Assembly (NCBI GenBank): GCA_963774305.1
Contig: CAVZEM010000009.1
Coordinates: 186,001-250,000 of the forward strand
Direction: 5' to 3'
Origin: DASUPK01 sp963774305
GTDB lineage: Bacteria > Actinomycetota > Thermoleophilia > Solirubrobacterales > 70-9
Length of the DNA stretch: 64,000 nucleotides
This document shows, piece by piece, positions 44,775 through 52,870 of the stretch (its first letter is position 1; each line of letters opens with the position of its first letter). The notes beneath the pieces are model-generated. The model did not search any database and was not told where the DNA came from. It saw only the letters and a program-made list of their open reading frames with translations. The position numbers were made by a program, and so were the translations under genes.

Positions 44775-45703
44775 GATCTCTCCTCGACCCGCTCGAACGG
44801 GACGCCGTGCGGGGCGTCAACCCTATCCGGGTGCAGCAGATGGGCGAGCAGCTCGGTGCCTTCGACCAGACGGGGTCCGGGTCGTGAGAAGGACGCCGCA
44901 GCGTCCACTGCCCAGATTCGCTCCGCGCCGATCGCCGCCACCTCTGCCGGATGCCCGCGGACCTCGGCGCGCGCCTGAGCCGCGTCCCACCCGCAGGGCA
45001 TGGCCACGACGACATCGGGCCTCGCCTCCGCGATCTCGTCCCATTCGGCGGTCCGCGACTTCACCCCGGCGATGCCGAGAACGTCCCTGCCGCCCGCGAT
45101 CTCGATCATCTCGGGAACCCAGTGACCACCGATGAACGGCGGATCCAGCCATTCGAGCGCGAGCACGCCCGGCCTGGAGGCCCCTGCGACCGCCCGGCGG
45201 ACATCCTCCAGGCGCCGCTCGAGGTCGTCGCGCAGAGCAATCGCCCGGTCGGCGACGGCTGTCGCCTCGCCCAGGCGCGGGATGTCCGAGAGGACCTCCT
45301 CGAGGTTCGATGGGTCGAGGGAGATGACCCGCGGCCGGCTCGGAAGCCGGGACGCCACCGCCACGACGTCGTCGTAGGAGACCGCGCAGACTTCGCAGAC
45401 CGCCTGGGTGACGATCAGGTCGACGTCGAGCTCGGCCAGGGCCGGCTCGTTGAGCTCGTAGAGATGGCGGCCCTCGCTGATCAACCGCCTGACCGCGGCG
45501 TCGATCTCGCCCGCGGTAGGTCCGGCGGCGGTGTTTGTGGCCGCCGTATCCGTATATGAGGGCACGAGGCTTCGCGTCAGATGAGGCTTGGCCGCCGCCT
45601 CCGGCGGGTAGTCGCACTCGTGGGTGACGGCGACGACTTGATCGCCCAGGCCTAGGGCGAATAGCATCTCGGTCGCGGACGGAACCAGGCTCGCGATTCG
45701 CAC
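44765..45703 (-). CDS. BtuF-like helical-backbone metal receptor without signal peptide
   Basis: A 312-residue periplasmic-binding-protein-like fold of the type that binds cobalamin or iron chelates: RIASLVPSATEMLFALGLGDQVVAVTHECDYP, VDLIVTQAVCEVCAVSYDDV, PRVISLDPSNLEEVLSDI, ALEWLDPPFIGGHWVPEMIEIAGG and ARPDVVVAMPCGWD. It lacks a signal peptide or lipobox, so it would stay in the cytoplasm, and no ABC permease or ATPase gene is near. A corrinoid-handling or sensor role is possible. GTG at 45703 follows CATATT by six bases. It diverges from the PCD gene nine bases away. Confidence 0.8.
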   Translation of the reverse strand: MRIASLVPSATEMLFALGLGDQVVAVTHECDYPPEAAAKPHLTRSLVPSYTDTAATNTAAGPTAGEIDAAVRRLISEGRHLYELNEPALAELDVDLIVTQAVCEVCAVSYDDVVAVASRLPSRPRVISLDPSNLEEVLSDIPRLGEATAVADRAIALRDDLERRLEDVRRAVAGASRPGVLALEWLDPPFIGGHWVPEMIEIAGGRDVLGIAGVKSRTAEWDEIAEARPDVVVAMPCGWDAAQARAEVRGHPAEVAAIGAERIWAVDAAASFSRPGPRLVEGTELLAHLLHPDRVDAPHGVPFERVEERSWA

Positions 45704-45712
45704 CCGACGAAT

Positions 45713-45991
45713 ATGGCACTTCTGAGCGACGAGGAGATCAAGGAGGGGCTCAAGGGCCTCGACGGCTGGCGTCAGCGTGGCGAGTACATCGTCAAGAGCT
45801 TCGATCGCGGGGATTTCGTCGGCTCGGTCAAGTTCGTCGGCTCCATCGTCGGGCCGGCCGAGGAGATGGGCCACCATCCGGATATCGCGATCTCCTGGAG
45901 CCAGGTGGAGGTGGCAATCTCGACCCACTCCCAGGGCGGGATCACCGAGAACGACTTCGAGCTGGCGAAGAAGGTGGAGGAACTCGCCTAA
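45713..45991 (+). CDS. pterin-4a-carbinolamine dehydratase
   Basis: A 92-residue protein that by family dehydrates the 4a-carbinolamine of tetrahydrobiopterin, or acts as a dimeric cofactor. The signature GHHPDIAISWSQVEVAISTHSQGGITENDFELA has the two His of the active site and the later His and Asp at normal spacing. No aromatic amino-acid hydroxylase gene is seen in the window, so the partner is unknown. The ATG at 45713 is the only start that keeps the N-terminal helix. Confidence 0.9.
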   Translation: MALLSDEEIKEGLKGLDGWRQRGEYIVKSFDRGDFVGSVKFVGSIVGPAEEMGHHPDIAISWSQVEVAISTHSQGGITENDFELAKKVEELA

Positions 45992-46300
45992 CGGCGCGGG
46001 TGGCAGCGCCGCCCGCAGGAGATCGTCGGCGATCGCGTCGTCGCGCCGGAAAACGATCCGCCCGTCGCGGCCGCGACGGCGGTGCCGTCGACCGGGGCGG
46101 TCGCCGGCGGCCACGGGAGGCGCCGAAAGCGCCGACGCAAGCATCGACGGAAACACCGTCACAGCGTCCGGTAGCCTTGGCCCGTCGCCAGTGACCGACG
46201 ACGAACCCCCTCGAAGTACGCGCGCCCATCGGGGCGTAAGGACCATCAAACGGGTCGCGCGTGTGCGCGCCCTCGCACGAGCTGAACCGCGGCAGCGACC
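45992..46300. other. 309-base gap before the CBS-domain gene
   Basis: No convincing gene. The first 200 bases are GC-rich with many short inverted repeats. Repeat copy B lies at 46246-46278, about 20 bases before the next start. An antisense frame contains a protein-like stretch (RIVFRRDDAIADDLLRAA), but it has no good start and could be chance. Confidence 0.5.
46246..46278 (+). repeat. AAACGGG-hairpin-CCCTCG repeat, copy B
   Basis: TCAAACGGG-T-CGCGC-GTGT-GCGCG-CCCTCGCA. It has the same GGG/CCC pair, bulged T and flanks as copy A, but a different inner stem that still pairs fully. It is in front of the CBS-domain gene. Confidence 0.7.
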
Positions 46301-47590
46301 ATGACCGCTGTCCTCCTCGTTCTGCTGCTCGTCCTGATCGTCGTCAATGGCGTCTTCGTCGCCGCGGAGTTCGCGCTGGTTCGCTCGCGCCGTTCCCGGC
46401 TCGAGCAGCTCGCGAGCGAGGGGAGTCGCCGCGCCTCGGTGGTGCTCACCGAGCTCGACCAGATCAACGAGTACCTCTCGGCCTGCCAGGTCGGGATCAC
46501 GATGGCCTCGATCGGCATCGGTGCGCTCGTGGAGCCCGCCGTCGCCACGCTCATCAAACCGGCGTTCGGGGCGCTTTCGCACGGCGTCGCGGTGACGATC
46601 TCCGTGGCGATCGCCTTCGTCCTCGTCACCTCGCTGCAGATCTCGGTGGGCGAGCAGGTCCCGAAGCTGATCGCCATCTCGCGCCCGGAGGGAACGGCCA
46701 GAGGCCTAGCGATCCCGCTGCGCTGGTTCCGGCGGATCAGCGCTCCGTTCACGCTCGGGCTGACGTGGGTCGTCAACGGGATCGTGCGGATGTTCGGGGT
46801 GCGGCCGGGCGAGCTGGAGGAACAGCCGACCTCCGAGGACCTTCAGGTACTGATCTCGCAGTCGGCGGTCGGTGGCAAGCTCGACCCCGGAGAGGCCGTG
46901 ATGCTACGCGGCGTCTTCCACCTCCACGAGCAGGAGGCCCGAGAGGTGATGACCCCGATCCCGGCCGTCGTCACCGTCAACTACTCCGCCAACGTCTCCG
47001 ACGCGCTCAACCTGTGCACCTCCTCCGGCCACAACCGCCTGGTTGTGGTCGAGGACGGCAACGCGGACCGGGTGCGCGGCATCGTCCACGCGCTGAGGCT
47101 GGTCCGGCTGATGATGGCGGAGGGTCCCGAGGCGAAGGTCGAGTCGGCCGTCAGGGACGCCCTGATCGTCCCCGAGACCAAGCCGCTCGACGACCTGCTC
47201 ACCGAGCTCCAGCGGCAGCGCTCGTCGATGGGAGTCGTCGTGGACGAGTACGGCAGGACGGTGGGAATCGTCACCGTCGAGGACATCCTGGAGGAGGTCG
47301 TTGGCGAGATCGAGGACGAGACCGATCCCCTGGCGGGGTCCCTGCGCCAACTGGCGAATGGCGACTGGTACGTCCGCGGGCACGTTTCGCTCGGCGATCT
47401 CGCGGATCGCGGCATCGAGCTGCCGGTCGACACCGACGCATACAACTCGATCGGGGGATACGTCTTCGGGGAGCTCGGCCGTCTGCCGAAGCGAGGCGAT
47501 CTGATCTCCGCGGACGGTTTCGAGATCCGGGTCGAGTCGGTCCGGGAGAACCGCATCGAAGCGGTTCGGATCCACCCAAGGAGTGCGTAA
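46301..47590 (+). CDS. CNNM/CorC-like membrane protein with CBS domains
   Basis: A 429-residue protein of the hemolysin C/CorC (TlyC) family. The DUF21 membrane domain covers about residues 1-185 (LLVLIVVNGVFVAAEFALVRSRRSRLEQLA, ISVGEQVPKLIAI). Two CBS domains follow at about 205-340 (VMTPIPAVVTVNYSANVSDALNLC, then GVVVDEYGRTVGIVTVEDILEEVVGEIEDE). The C-terminal CorC_HlyC domain reads VRGHVSLGDLADRGIELPVDTDAYNSIGGYVFGELGRLP. Family members handle Mg2+ or Co2+ efflux. The ATG at 46301 starts the first helix. Confidence 0.92.
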   Translation: MTAVLLVLLLVLIVVNGVFVAAEFALVRSRRSRLEQLASEGSRRASVVLTELDQINEYLSACQVGITMASIGIGALVEPAVATLIKPAFGALSHGVAVTISVAIAFVLVTSLQISVGEQVPKLIAISRPEGTARGLAIPLRWFRRISAPFTLGLTWVVNGIVRMFGVRPGELEEQPTSEDLQVLISQSAVGGKLDPGEAVMLRGVFHLHEQEAREVMTPIPAVVTVNYSANVSDALNLCTSSGHNRLVVVEDGNADRVRGIVHALRLVRLMMAEGPEAKVESAVRDALIVPETKPLDDLLTELQRQRSSMGVVVDEYGRTVGIVTVEDILEEVVGEIEDETDPLAGSLRQLANGDWYVRGHVSLGDLADRGIELPVDTDAYNSIGGYVFGELGRLPKRGDLISADGFEIRVESVRENRIEAVRIHPRSA

Positions 47591-47674
47591 CCCGCAGGTT
47601 GCAGGAGTTTTCCCCTTCCGTCCGTTTAGGGCTCTAGCTTCACGGAAATCCAGCGTTTGGTCTGAGGAGGCCAC

Positions 47675-47968
47675 ATGTGGGTCGTCCGGTTCAGTGACAA
47701 GCAGCTTGAGGTGGTCAGGGCGGTGCTTCGCTCCGAAGAGCACCGAGGGCCGGCACTGGAGGGGGCACTGGAGGCCCTCGACCTGGCCCGTTGGGATGAA
47801 CTCCCCGAGGCCCAGCTCCCCTGGGGCGAGGTGGAGGCGGAGGCGAGCAAGCAGGGCGTCTCGGAGGCCGATGTGATCTGGGATCGTTCCGGCCGCCATG
47901 ACGAGCCGGCGGTACCTCCCATCGGAACGAAGTCCCGCGTCAAGCGCAAGGGCAAGCAGGCCGCGTAG
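47675..47968 (+). CDS. small hypothetical protein, 97 residues
   Basis: A soluble, charged protein (MWVVRFSDKQLEVVRAVLRSEEHRGPALEGAL at the start, KSRVKRKGKQAA at the end) of no family known to me. Two helices are likely near residues 8-40, and its tail is basic. The ATG has a strong GAGGAGG site five bases upstream, better than most genes here, which argues that it is real. Its last 71 bases overlap the start of the M28 peptidase gene in another frame. Confidence 0.65.
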   Translation: MWVVRFSDKQLEVVRAVLRSEEHRGPALEGALEALDLARWDELPEAQLPWGEVEAEASKQGVSEADVIWDRSGRHDEPAVPPIGTKSRVKRKGKQAA

Positions 47969-48830
47969 CCTGGCCGCGCTCGCGCTGGCGGGGATGGTCC
48001 TCGCCGGCTGTGGAGGATCGGGCGGCTCCGCGCAGCCGAATCGGTTCGACGGCGCCCGGGCGATGGCGCTCATCCAGCGCCAGGTCGCGGTGGGGCAGAG
48101 GCCGGCTGGGTCGCCCCAGCTGCGTCGGCTGGCCGACGAGCTTCGGCCGATGCTCCCCAACGGAACCTTCGAGCCGTTCTCGAGCAGGGGGCCGCAGCAG
48201 GGACTGCGGAACATCGTCGGTGTCCTGCCCGGCCGGCCGCCGGCGATCCTGATCGGCGCCCACTACGACAGCGAGTATCACCCGAAGGGGTTCGTCGGTG
48301 CGAACGACAGCGCGGCCGGCACGGCGGCTTTGATCGAGCTGGCGCGCCGCCTTCCGTCTGAGCTGCCGCGGGACCATCGCGAGATCCGCTTCGTGCTCTT
48401 CGACGGCGAGGAGGACCCACCGGGATGCGGCGACCAGGACTTCCAGTTCTGCGCGCTGCGTGGCTCCCGCGCGTACGCGGCGGCCCACCCCGGACAGGTC
48501 GGCGACATGATCCTGCTCGACTACATCGCCAACCGCGGAGCGCGGATTCCCCGGGAGACGAACTCGAGCGTCCCGCTCTGGGCCGAGCTTCGCAAGGCGG
48601 CCGGCGAGGTGGGCACCGAGGACGTCTTCCCGGACGGGACGCAGGAGCCGGTCCTCGACGACCACATCCCGTTCCTGGAACAGGGCATCCCGTCAATCGA
48701 CCTGATCGACTTCTCCTACCCCTACGCCGACACGGTCGACGACACTCCGGACAAGCTCGATGAAGCCGTCCTCGACAAGGTCGGGGAGACCGTCTCCCAG
48801 CTCGTCATCAACCTCAGCGGTCAGTCGTAG
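47898..48830 (+). CDS. M28-family zinc aminopeptidase-like lipoprotein
   Basis: A 310-residue exported lipoprotein. A basic start and hydrophobic stretch end in the lipobox MVLAGC, followed by GGSGGS. The M28 core is intact: GAHYDSE (His122, Asp124), ANDSAAGTAALIEL, LFDGEEDP (Glu-Glu), LLDYIANRGA (Asp) and DDHIPFLEQGIPSIDLIDF (His). Both the aminopeptidase and the glutaminyl-cyclase-like branches have this set, so peptide substrate and reaction are open. The ATG at 47898 lies inside the previous gene and is needed for the signal peptide. It ends ten bases into the convergent dehydrogenase gene. Confidence 0.85.
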   Translation: MTSRRYLPSERSPASSARASRPRSLAALALAGMVLAGCGGSGGSAQPNRFDGARAMALIQRQVAVGQRPAGSPQLRRLADELRPMLPNGTFEPFSSRGPQQGLRNIVGVLPGRPPAILIGAHYDSEYHPKGFVGANDSAAGTAALIELARRLPSELPRDHREIRFVLFDGEEDPPGCGDQDFQFCALRGSRAYAAAHPGQVGDMILLDYIANRGARIPRETNSSVPLWAELRKAAGEVGTEDVFPDGTQEPVLDDHIPFLEQGIPSIDLIDFSYPYADTVDDTPDKLDEAVLDKVGETVSQLVINLSGQS

Positions 48831-49648
48831 TCATAGAATCCGGCGCCGGACTTGCGCCCGAGCTGGCCCCGGTCGACCAGCCACATCAACCGCCCGGGCG
48901 GCCGATGGTGCTCCTCCTGGCTGTCGGCGTAGAGCGCCTCGCCGATCGCGACCGCCACGTCGATGCCGACCAGGTCGAGCAGCGCGAGCGGCCCCATCGG
49001 ATAGTTGGCCCCAAGGGTCATGCAGCGGTCGACGTCCTCGGCCACCATCCCGGTCTGCTCCATCAACCTGACCGCGTCGAAGAGGTACGGGAAGAGCAGG
49101 CGGTTGACGACGAAGGCGGGCTCGTTCGGGACCTCGACGACGGTCTTGCCGATCGACTCGCACCAGTTGCGGGCGCGTGGACCGATCTCATCGCTTGCGG
49201 TCTCCGGGATGCACAGCTCGACCAGGTCCATCCGCACCACCGGATTGAAGGGATGGAGGCCGAAGGTGCGCTCCGGGTGGCCCGCGCCCGAGGCGATCTC
49301 GTCCAGCGAGAGGGAGGAGGTGGTCGTCGCCAGGTCGGCGCCTCCCGCCGAATCCCCGACGGTCTTCAGCAGCTCGACCTTCGGCGGGAGCTCCTCGACG
49401 ATCGCCTCGACGACGACGTCGCACGAGGCGAGGTCGGCGGCCTGGGTGGTCACCTTGATCCGCTTCGTGTCGGCGCCGTCGACCTTCGCGCAAAGCGAGT
49501 GGGCCTGCTCCTCCGCCTTCCATGCGGATGCGTCGGAGCGCGCGAGCAGGACCACGGTGGACGCCGAGCTGGCACAGGCCGCGAGGCCGCACGCGATCGT
49601 GCCGCTGCCGGCGATACCTGGCCGCTCATATGTCTCGAATTCCGCCAC
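48821..49648 (-). CDS. 3-hydroxyacyl-CoA dehydrogenase
   Basis: A 275-residue NAD-dependent L-3-hydroxyacyl-CoA dehydrogenase, the third step of beta-oxidation (or the hydroxybutyryl-CoA enzyme). GIAGSGTIACGLA is the NAD loop, CDVVVEAIVEELPPKVELL and ATTTSSLSLDEIA follow, and FGLHPFNPV has the catalytic His with the nearby Glu in DLVELCIPE. FVVNRLLFPYLFDAVRLMEQ and GPLALLDLVGIDV form the helical C-terminal domain. The GTG at 49648 is chosen as nearest to the fold. It faces the cupredoxin gene, and thiolase lies 740 bases away. Confidence 0.9.
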   Translation of the reverse strand: MAEFETYERPGIAGSGTIACGLAACASSASTVVLLARSDASAWKAEEQAHSLCAKVDGADTKRIKVTTQAADLASCDVVVEAIVEELPPKVELLKTVGDSAGGADLATTTSSLSLDEIASGAGHPERTFGLHPFNPVVRMDLVELCIPETASDEIGPRARNWCESIGKTVVEVPNEPAFVVNRLLFPYLFDAVRLMEQTGMVAEDVDRCMTLGANYPMGPLALLDLVGIDVAVAIGEALYADSQEEHHRPPGRLMWLVDRGQLGRKSGAGFYDYD

Positions 49649-49791
49649 GGGCGGGGTGTGTATCACGCACACCCTCGGGCCAGGCGCACCGGTGCGGCTT
49701 TCTACTTGGAGGTGCCGGTGCTCCCCACCGTGGCGGGAGGGTGGCCGAGCCTCGAAGCTGGACCGACCTATTCCCGAGAGGAAGGAACGCA

Positions 49792-50283
49792 ATGAGATCC
49801 AGGACATGGCTGCCACTCGCCGGTGTGACCGTGGTCGCTGGGCTCCTATTCGCGGGCTGTGGCGCGAGCAAGGGCTCCGACGTCTCCACGAGCGCTGCTG
49901 CCGCCCCTCAATCGACGACTTCGACCGACGCGTCCGGCAACACGCTCACCGTGAAGATGGGGGATTACTCGTTCACCCCATCGGACCCGACGGTCAAGGC
50001 CGGCGCGCTGACCATCAACGCGCCCAACGACGGACAGATCCAGCACGAGCTCGTCGTCCTGAAGACCGATGAAAACCCCGCCTCTCTGCCCCAGAAGGGC
50101 GCCGAGGTGGACGAGGACGGTCTCGAGGCCAAGGGTGTGAAGAACGAGGGCGAGATCACGGACGTCGCTCCGGGTCAGACGAAGAGCAACCAGTTCAACC
50201 TCACCCCCGGCAAGTACGTGATGATCTGCAACGTCCCCGGCCACTATGCCCAGGGGATGTACGGGAGCATCACCGTCAAGTAG
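49792..50283 (+). CDS. cupredoxin-domain lipoprotein
   Basis: A 163-residue exported lipoprotein with lipobox LLFAGC and a Ser/Thr linker. A plastocyanin-like domain (about residues 52-163) follows, with all four type 1 copper ligands: His in IQHELVV, then Cys, His and Met in CNVPGHYAQGM near the end. It likely carries electrons or copper outside the membrane. The ATG has GAGGAAGGA five bases upstream. It precedes the thiolase promoter but has its own site and probably its own message. Confidence 0.88.
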   Translation: MRSRTWLPLAGVTVVAGLLFAGCGASKGSDVSTSAAAAPQSTTSTDASGNTLTVKMGDYSFTPSDPTVKAGALTINAPNDGQIQHELVVLKTDENPASLPQKGAEVDEDGLEAKGVKNEGEITDVAPGQTKSNQFNLTPGKYVMICNVPGHYAQGMYGSITVK

Positions 50284-50301
50284 CGGGTCGCACAGCCATC
50301 C

Positions 50302-50325
50302 TTGACTGGCTGACTCGCCAGTCAA
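50302..50325. promoter_or_regulatory. thiolase operator, FadR/TetR-like
   Basis: TTGACTGGC-TGACTC-GCCAGTCAA is a perfect 9-bp dyad. It overlaps the likely -35 (CTGACT, 50310-50315). The phrase ACTGGCTGACT-NN-CCAGTCA recurs upstream of the acyl-CoA dehydrogenase gene at 56280-56303. Confidence 0.7.
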
Positions 50326-50337
50326 TCGGTGTATGCT
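50310..50337 (+). promoter_or_regulatory. thiolase promoter
   Basis: -35 CTGACT (50310-50315), 16 bases, -10 TATGCT (50332-50337). The operator dyad covers the -35, so binding would repress. Confidence 0.5.
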
Positions 50338-50387
50338 CTGGTCTACAAGGCTTGGTTGCTTGAAGAAACCGACTGAGGAGGCCCGAG

Positions 50388-51575
50388 GTGGCTGAGAACG
50401 GAAAGTTCAGTGGACGCGAGGTAGTGATCGTGGAGGCCGCCCGGGTGCCGGTCGGCCGCGGGCACGAGGAGAAGGGCTATTACAAGGACACCCACGCCTC
50501 GAGCCTGCTCGCGAAGTCCTATGACGAGGTCCTCAAGCGGGCCGGCGTCGACGGTTCGGAGGTCGAGGATGTCGTCGCCGGCTGTGTGCAGCAGTTCGGT
50601 GAGCAGGGCATCAACATCGCCCGCAACGCCTGGCTCGAGGCCGGCCTTCCGATCGAGACGCCCGCCACCACCGTCGACCGCCAGTGCGGCTCGGCCCAGC
50701 AGGCCGTCAACTTCGCCGCGGCGCTGATCGCCTCCGGCGTCCATGACGTCGCCATCGGCGGCGGCGTCGAGCACATGGGCCACATCTCCTTCGCCGATTC
50801 CGCCGAGGTGATGAAGGAGCATGGCTTCGCCTTCTCCCCGGCGCTGATGGAGCGCTACAACCTCGTCCCGCAGGGCATCTCGGCCGAGATGATCGCGGAC
50901 AAATGGGAGATCCCCCGCTCCGAGATGGATGAGATCGGCCTCCGCTCGCACCAGCTCGCCCATCAGGCGACCGAGGAGGGCCGCTTCGAGCGCGAGATCA
51001 TCCCGTGGAAGAACAACGGCGACACCTACGTCACCGACCAGGGCATCCGCCCGCCGACCGAGGAAAGCGCCGAGAAGCTCGCCTCGCTGAAGCCCGCCTT
51101 CAAGGAGGACGGCCGCGTCACCGCAGGCAACTCTTCGCAGGTCTCCGACGGTGCCGCGGCGGTGCTGCTCATGACCCGCGAGAAGGCCGACGAGCTCGCC
51201 CTGAAGCCGCGCGCCAAGATCGTCGACCAGACGACCGTCGGTGTCGACCCGGTGATGATGCTCACCGGACCCATCCCCGCCACGCAGCTGATCCTGAAGC
51301 GCAACGGGATGAAGATGGACGACATCGACCTGGTCGAGATCAACGAGGCCTTCGCTTCCGTCGTCGCCGCCTGGCGCCGCGAGCTCGAGCCCGACATGGA
51401 CCGCGTCAACGTCAACGGCGGCGCGATCGCGATCGGCCACCCGCTCGGCTCGACCGGCGCGCGCCTGATCACCACGCTGCTCCATGAGCTGGAGCGCTCC
51501 GACAAGGAGACCGGCTTGGTGACCATGTGCTGCGGCGGTGGGCTCGGCACCGGCACGCTGATCCAGCGCGTCTAG
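50388..51575 (+). CDS. acetyl-CoA acetyltransferase (thiolase)
   Basis: A 395-residue thiolase that splits 3-ketoacyl-CoA or condenses two acetyl-CoA. The active site is complete: Cys100 in VDRQCGSAQQAV, NEAFAS with the His/Asn position as NEAF, GGAIAIGHPLGSTGAR with His, and the second Cys in TMCCGGGLGTG. Family wording is of the FadA/PhaA kind. The GTG has GAGGAGG eight bases upstream. The promoter carries an operator shared with the acyl-CoA dehydrogenase gene, which supports a role in fatty-acid breakdown. Confidence 0.95.
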   Translation: MAENGKFSGREVVIVEAARVPVGRGHEEKGYYKDTHASSLLAKSYDEVLKRAGVDGSEVEDVVAGCVQQFGEQGINIARNAWLEAGLPIETPATTVDRQCGSAQQAVNFAAALIASGVHDVAIGGGVEHMGHISFADSAEVMKEHGFAFSPALMERYNLVPQGISAEMIADKWEIPRSEMDEIGLRSHQLAHQATEEGRFEREIIPWKNNGDTYVTDQGIRPPTEESAEKLASLKPAFKEDGRVTAGNSSQVSDGAAAVLLMTREKADELALKPRAKIVDQTTVGVDPVMMLTGPIPATQLILKRNGMKMDDIDLVEINEAFASVVAAWRRELEPDMDRVNVNGGAIAIGHPLGSTGARLITTLLHELERSDKETGLVTMCCGGGLGTGTLIQRV

Positions 51576-51647
51576 GGGCGCTCGACGTCTGCGGCGCGTT
51601 TCGCTCGGTCCTTGCAGGTAGAGCGCCCGCCGGGCGGCGAAGCAATC

Positions 51648-51682
51648 TCACAACTGACGACGGATAGCCGTTGAGGTTGTGA
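51648..51682 (+). promoter_or_regulatory. hairpin covering the DNA glycosylase start
   Basis: TCACAAC (51648-51654) pairs with GTTGTGA (51676-51682), with ACGG-ATAG-CCGT inside. The GTG at 51679 and the A of the following ATG lie in the 3' arm, so the start codon may be masked in the mRNA. Confidence 0.5.
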
Positions 51683-52347
51683 TGGCCTCGAGGCCCGCGG
51701 GAGCGCATGCCAGAAAGCCGGCGTTGAGCTGGAGCGCGGACGACCGCGCGCTGATGCGCGCGGACAAGGTACTCCGGCGGGTGATGGAGGAGCGGGGGCC
51801 CCTCGACCCGAAAATCGACCGGCGCGGAAGCAGGCCCGATCCGTTCGAGGCAGTCGCGCGGGCGATCGTCGGTCAGCAGCTCTCCACCAAGGCGGCGCGG
51901 TCGATCTGGGAGAAGCTGCTCGCGCAGTTCGACGGGGAGACCCCGGCACCCGAGGCGCTGCTCCGCAAGACGAGGCAGACCCTCCGCAAGGCCGGCCTCT
52001 CCAACATGAAGGTCGAGTTCCTCAGGGATCTCGCGCAGCGCGTCAAGGATGGCCGGCTCGATTTCGGTCGCATCAAGGACCTGCCCGACGAGGACGTGAT
52101 CGCGGCGCTGATCGAGGTGAAGGGAATCGGCCGCTGGACCGCCGAGATGTTCCTGATGTTCCACCTCGCCAGGGAGGACGTCGTGTCGGTAGGCGACCTG
52201 GGGATACGGCGCGCGGTGCAGATCGCCTACGGGATGGACGATCTCCCCGGACCGGAGGAGCTCGAGCGGATCGCGGACGAGTGGCGGCCTCGCCGCACGC
52301 TCGCCTGCCTCTATCTCTGGCGTTCTCTGGACAACACACCGACCTAG
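51679..52347 (+). CDS. DNA-3-methyladenine glycosylase-like (HhH-GPD)
   Basis: A 222-residue base-excision glycosylase. DPFEAVARAIVGQQLSTKAARSIWEKL is the start of the HhH-GPD fold, VKGIGRWTAEMFLMFHLARED is the helix-hairpin-helix, and VVSVGDLGIRRAVQ carries the catalytic Asp. This is the AlkA group, which removes alkylated purines. The short form lacks the N-terminal AlkA domain. GTG at 51679 is followed at once by ATG at 51682; either may be used. Confidence 0.9.
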   Translation: MMASRPAGAHARKPALSWSADDRALMRADKVLRRVMEERGPLDPKIDRRGSRPDPFEAVARAIVGQQLSTKAARSIWEKLLAQFDGETPAPEALLRKTRQTLRKAGLSNMKVEFLRDLAQRVKDGRLDFGRIKDLPDEDVIAALIEVKGIGRWTAEMFLMFHLAREDVVSVGDLGIRRAVQIAYGMDDLPGPEELERIADEWRPRRTLACLYLWRSLDNTPT

Positions 52348-52422
52348 CGGATAGCGTCAGCCCACAAGCCGCGGCCAGGGGGGTCACCGGAACCGTGGAG
52401 TCCCCAACTACGAAAGGGAGAT

Positions 52423-52866
52423 ATGAAGCTCAACGCGACTCTTGCGGTCGCCGTCGCGCTGGCCCTGGGCGGCATCGCCGCCGGCTGCGGCAGCAGCAAC
52501 GACGACAGCACCACCTCCACCGCGGCGATCTCGAAGGCAGACTTCGTGGCCCAGGCGAACCAGATCTGCAAGCAGGGGAATGCCGAGGTCGAGCAGGCCG
52601 GCAAGCAGCTCGGAAACGTCAACGAGGCCCAGCTTGAGGATTTCGTTGCCAACACCGTGGTGCCGAACATCCAGAAGCAGGTCGACGGCGTCAAGGCCCT
52701 CGGCGCTCCCGCCGGCGAGGAGGCCCAGCTCAACGAGCTGATCAGCGTCACCCAGGCGGACCTCGACCAGCTCAAGGCCGATCCGTCAAAGATCCAGGAC
52801 GACCACCTGTTCGACGATTCGAATCAGAAGGCGACCGCCCTCGGCCTGACCGAGTGCGCGGGCTGA
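52423..52866 (+). CDS. small predicted lipoprotein with conserved cysteines
   Basis: A 147-residue lipoprotein. The signal peptide ends in GGIAAGC, a Ser/Thr/Asp linker follows, and then an all-helical domain (ISKADFVAQANQICKQGNAEVEQAGKQL) with one Cys near the start (QIC) and one at the end (TECAG) that could bridge. Proteins of this shape are frequent in soil actinobacteria; the role is unknown. The ATG has AAAGGGAGAT directly in front. The next gene starts four bases after the stop. Confidence 0.75.
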   Translation: MKLNATLAVAVALALGGIAAGCGSSNDDSTTSTAAISKADFVAQANQICKQGNAEVEQAGKQLGNVNEAQLEDFVANTVVPNIQKQVDGVKALGAPAGEEAQLNELISVTQADLDQLKADPSKIQDDHLFDDSNQKATALGLTECAG

Positions 52867-52870
52867 TCGC

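Noticed and set aside
45942..46229. Minus-strand frame in the gap before the CBS gene
   Set aside because: No start context, no domain, overlaps the PCD gene end; only a short stretch looks protein-like.
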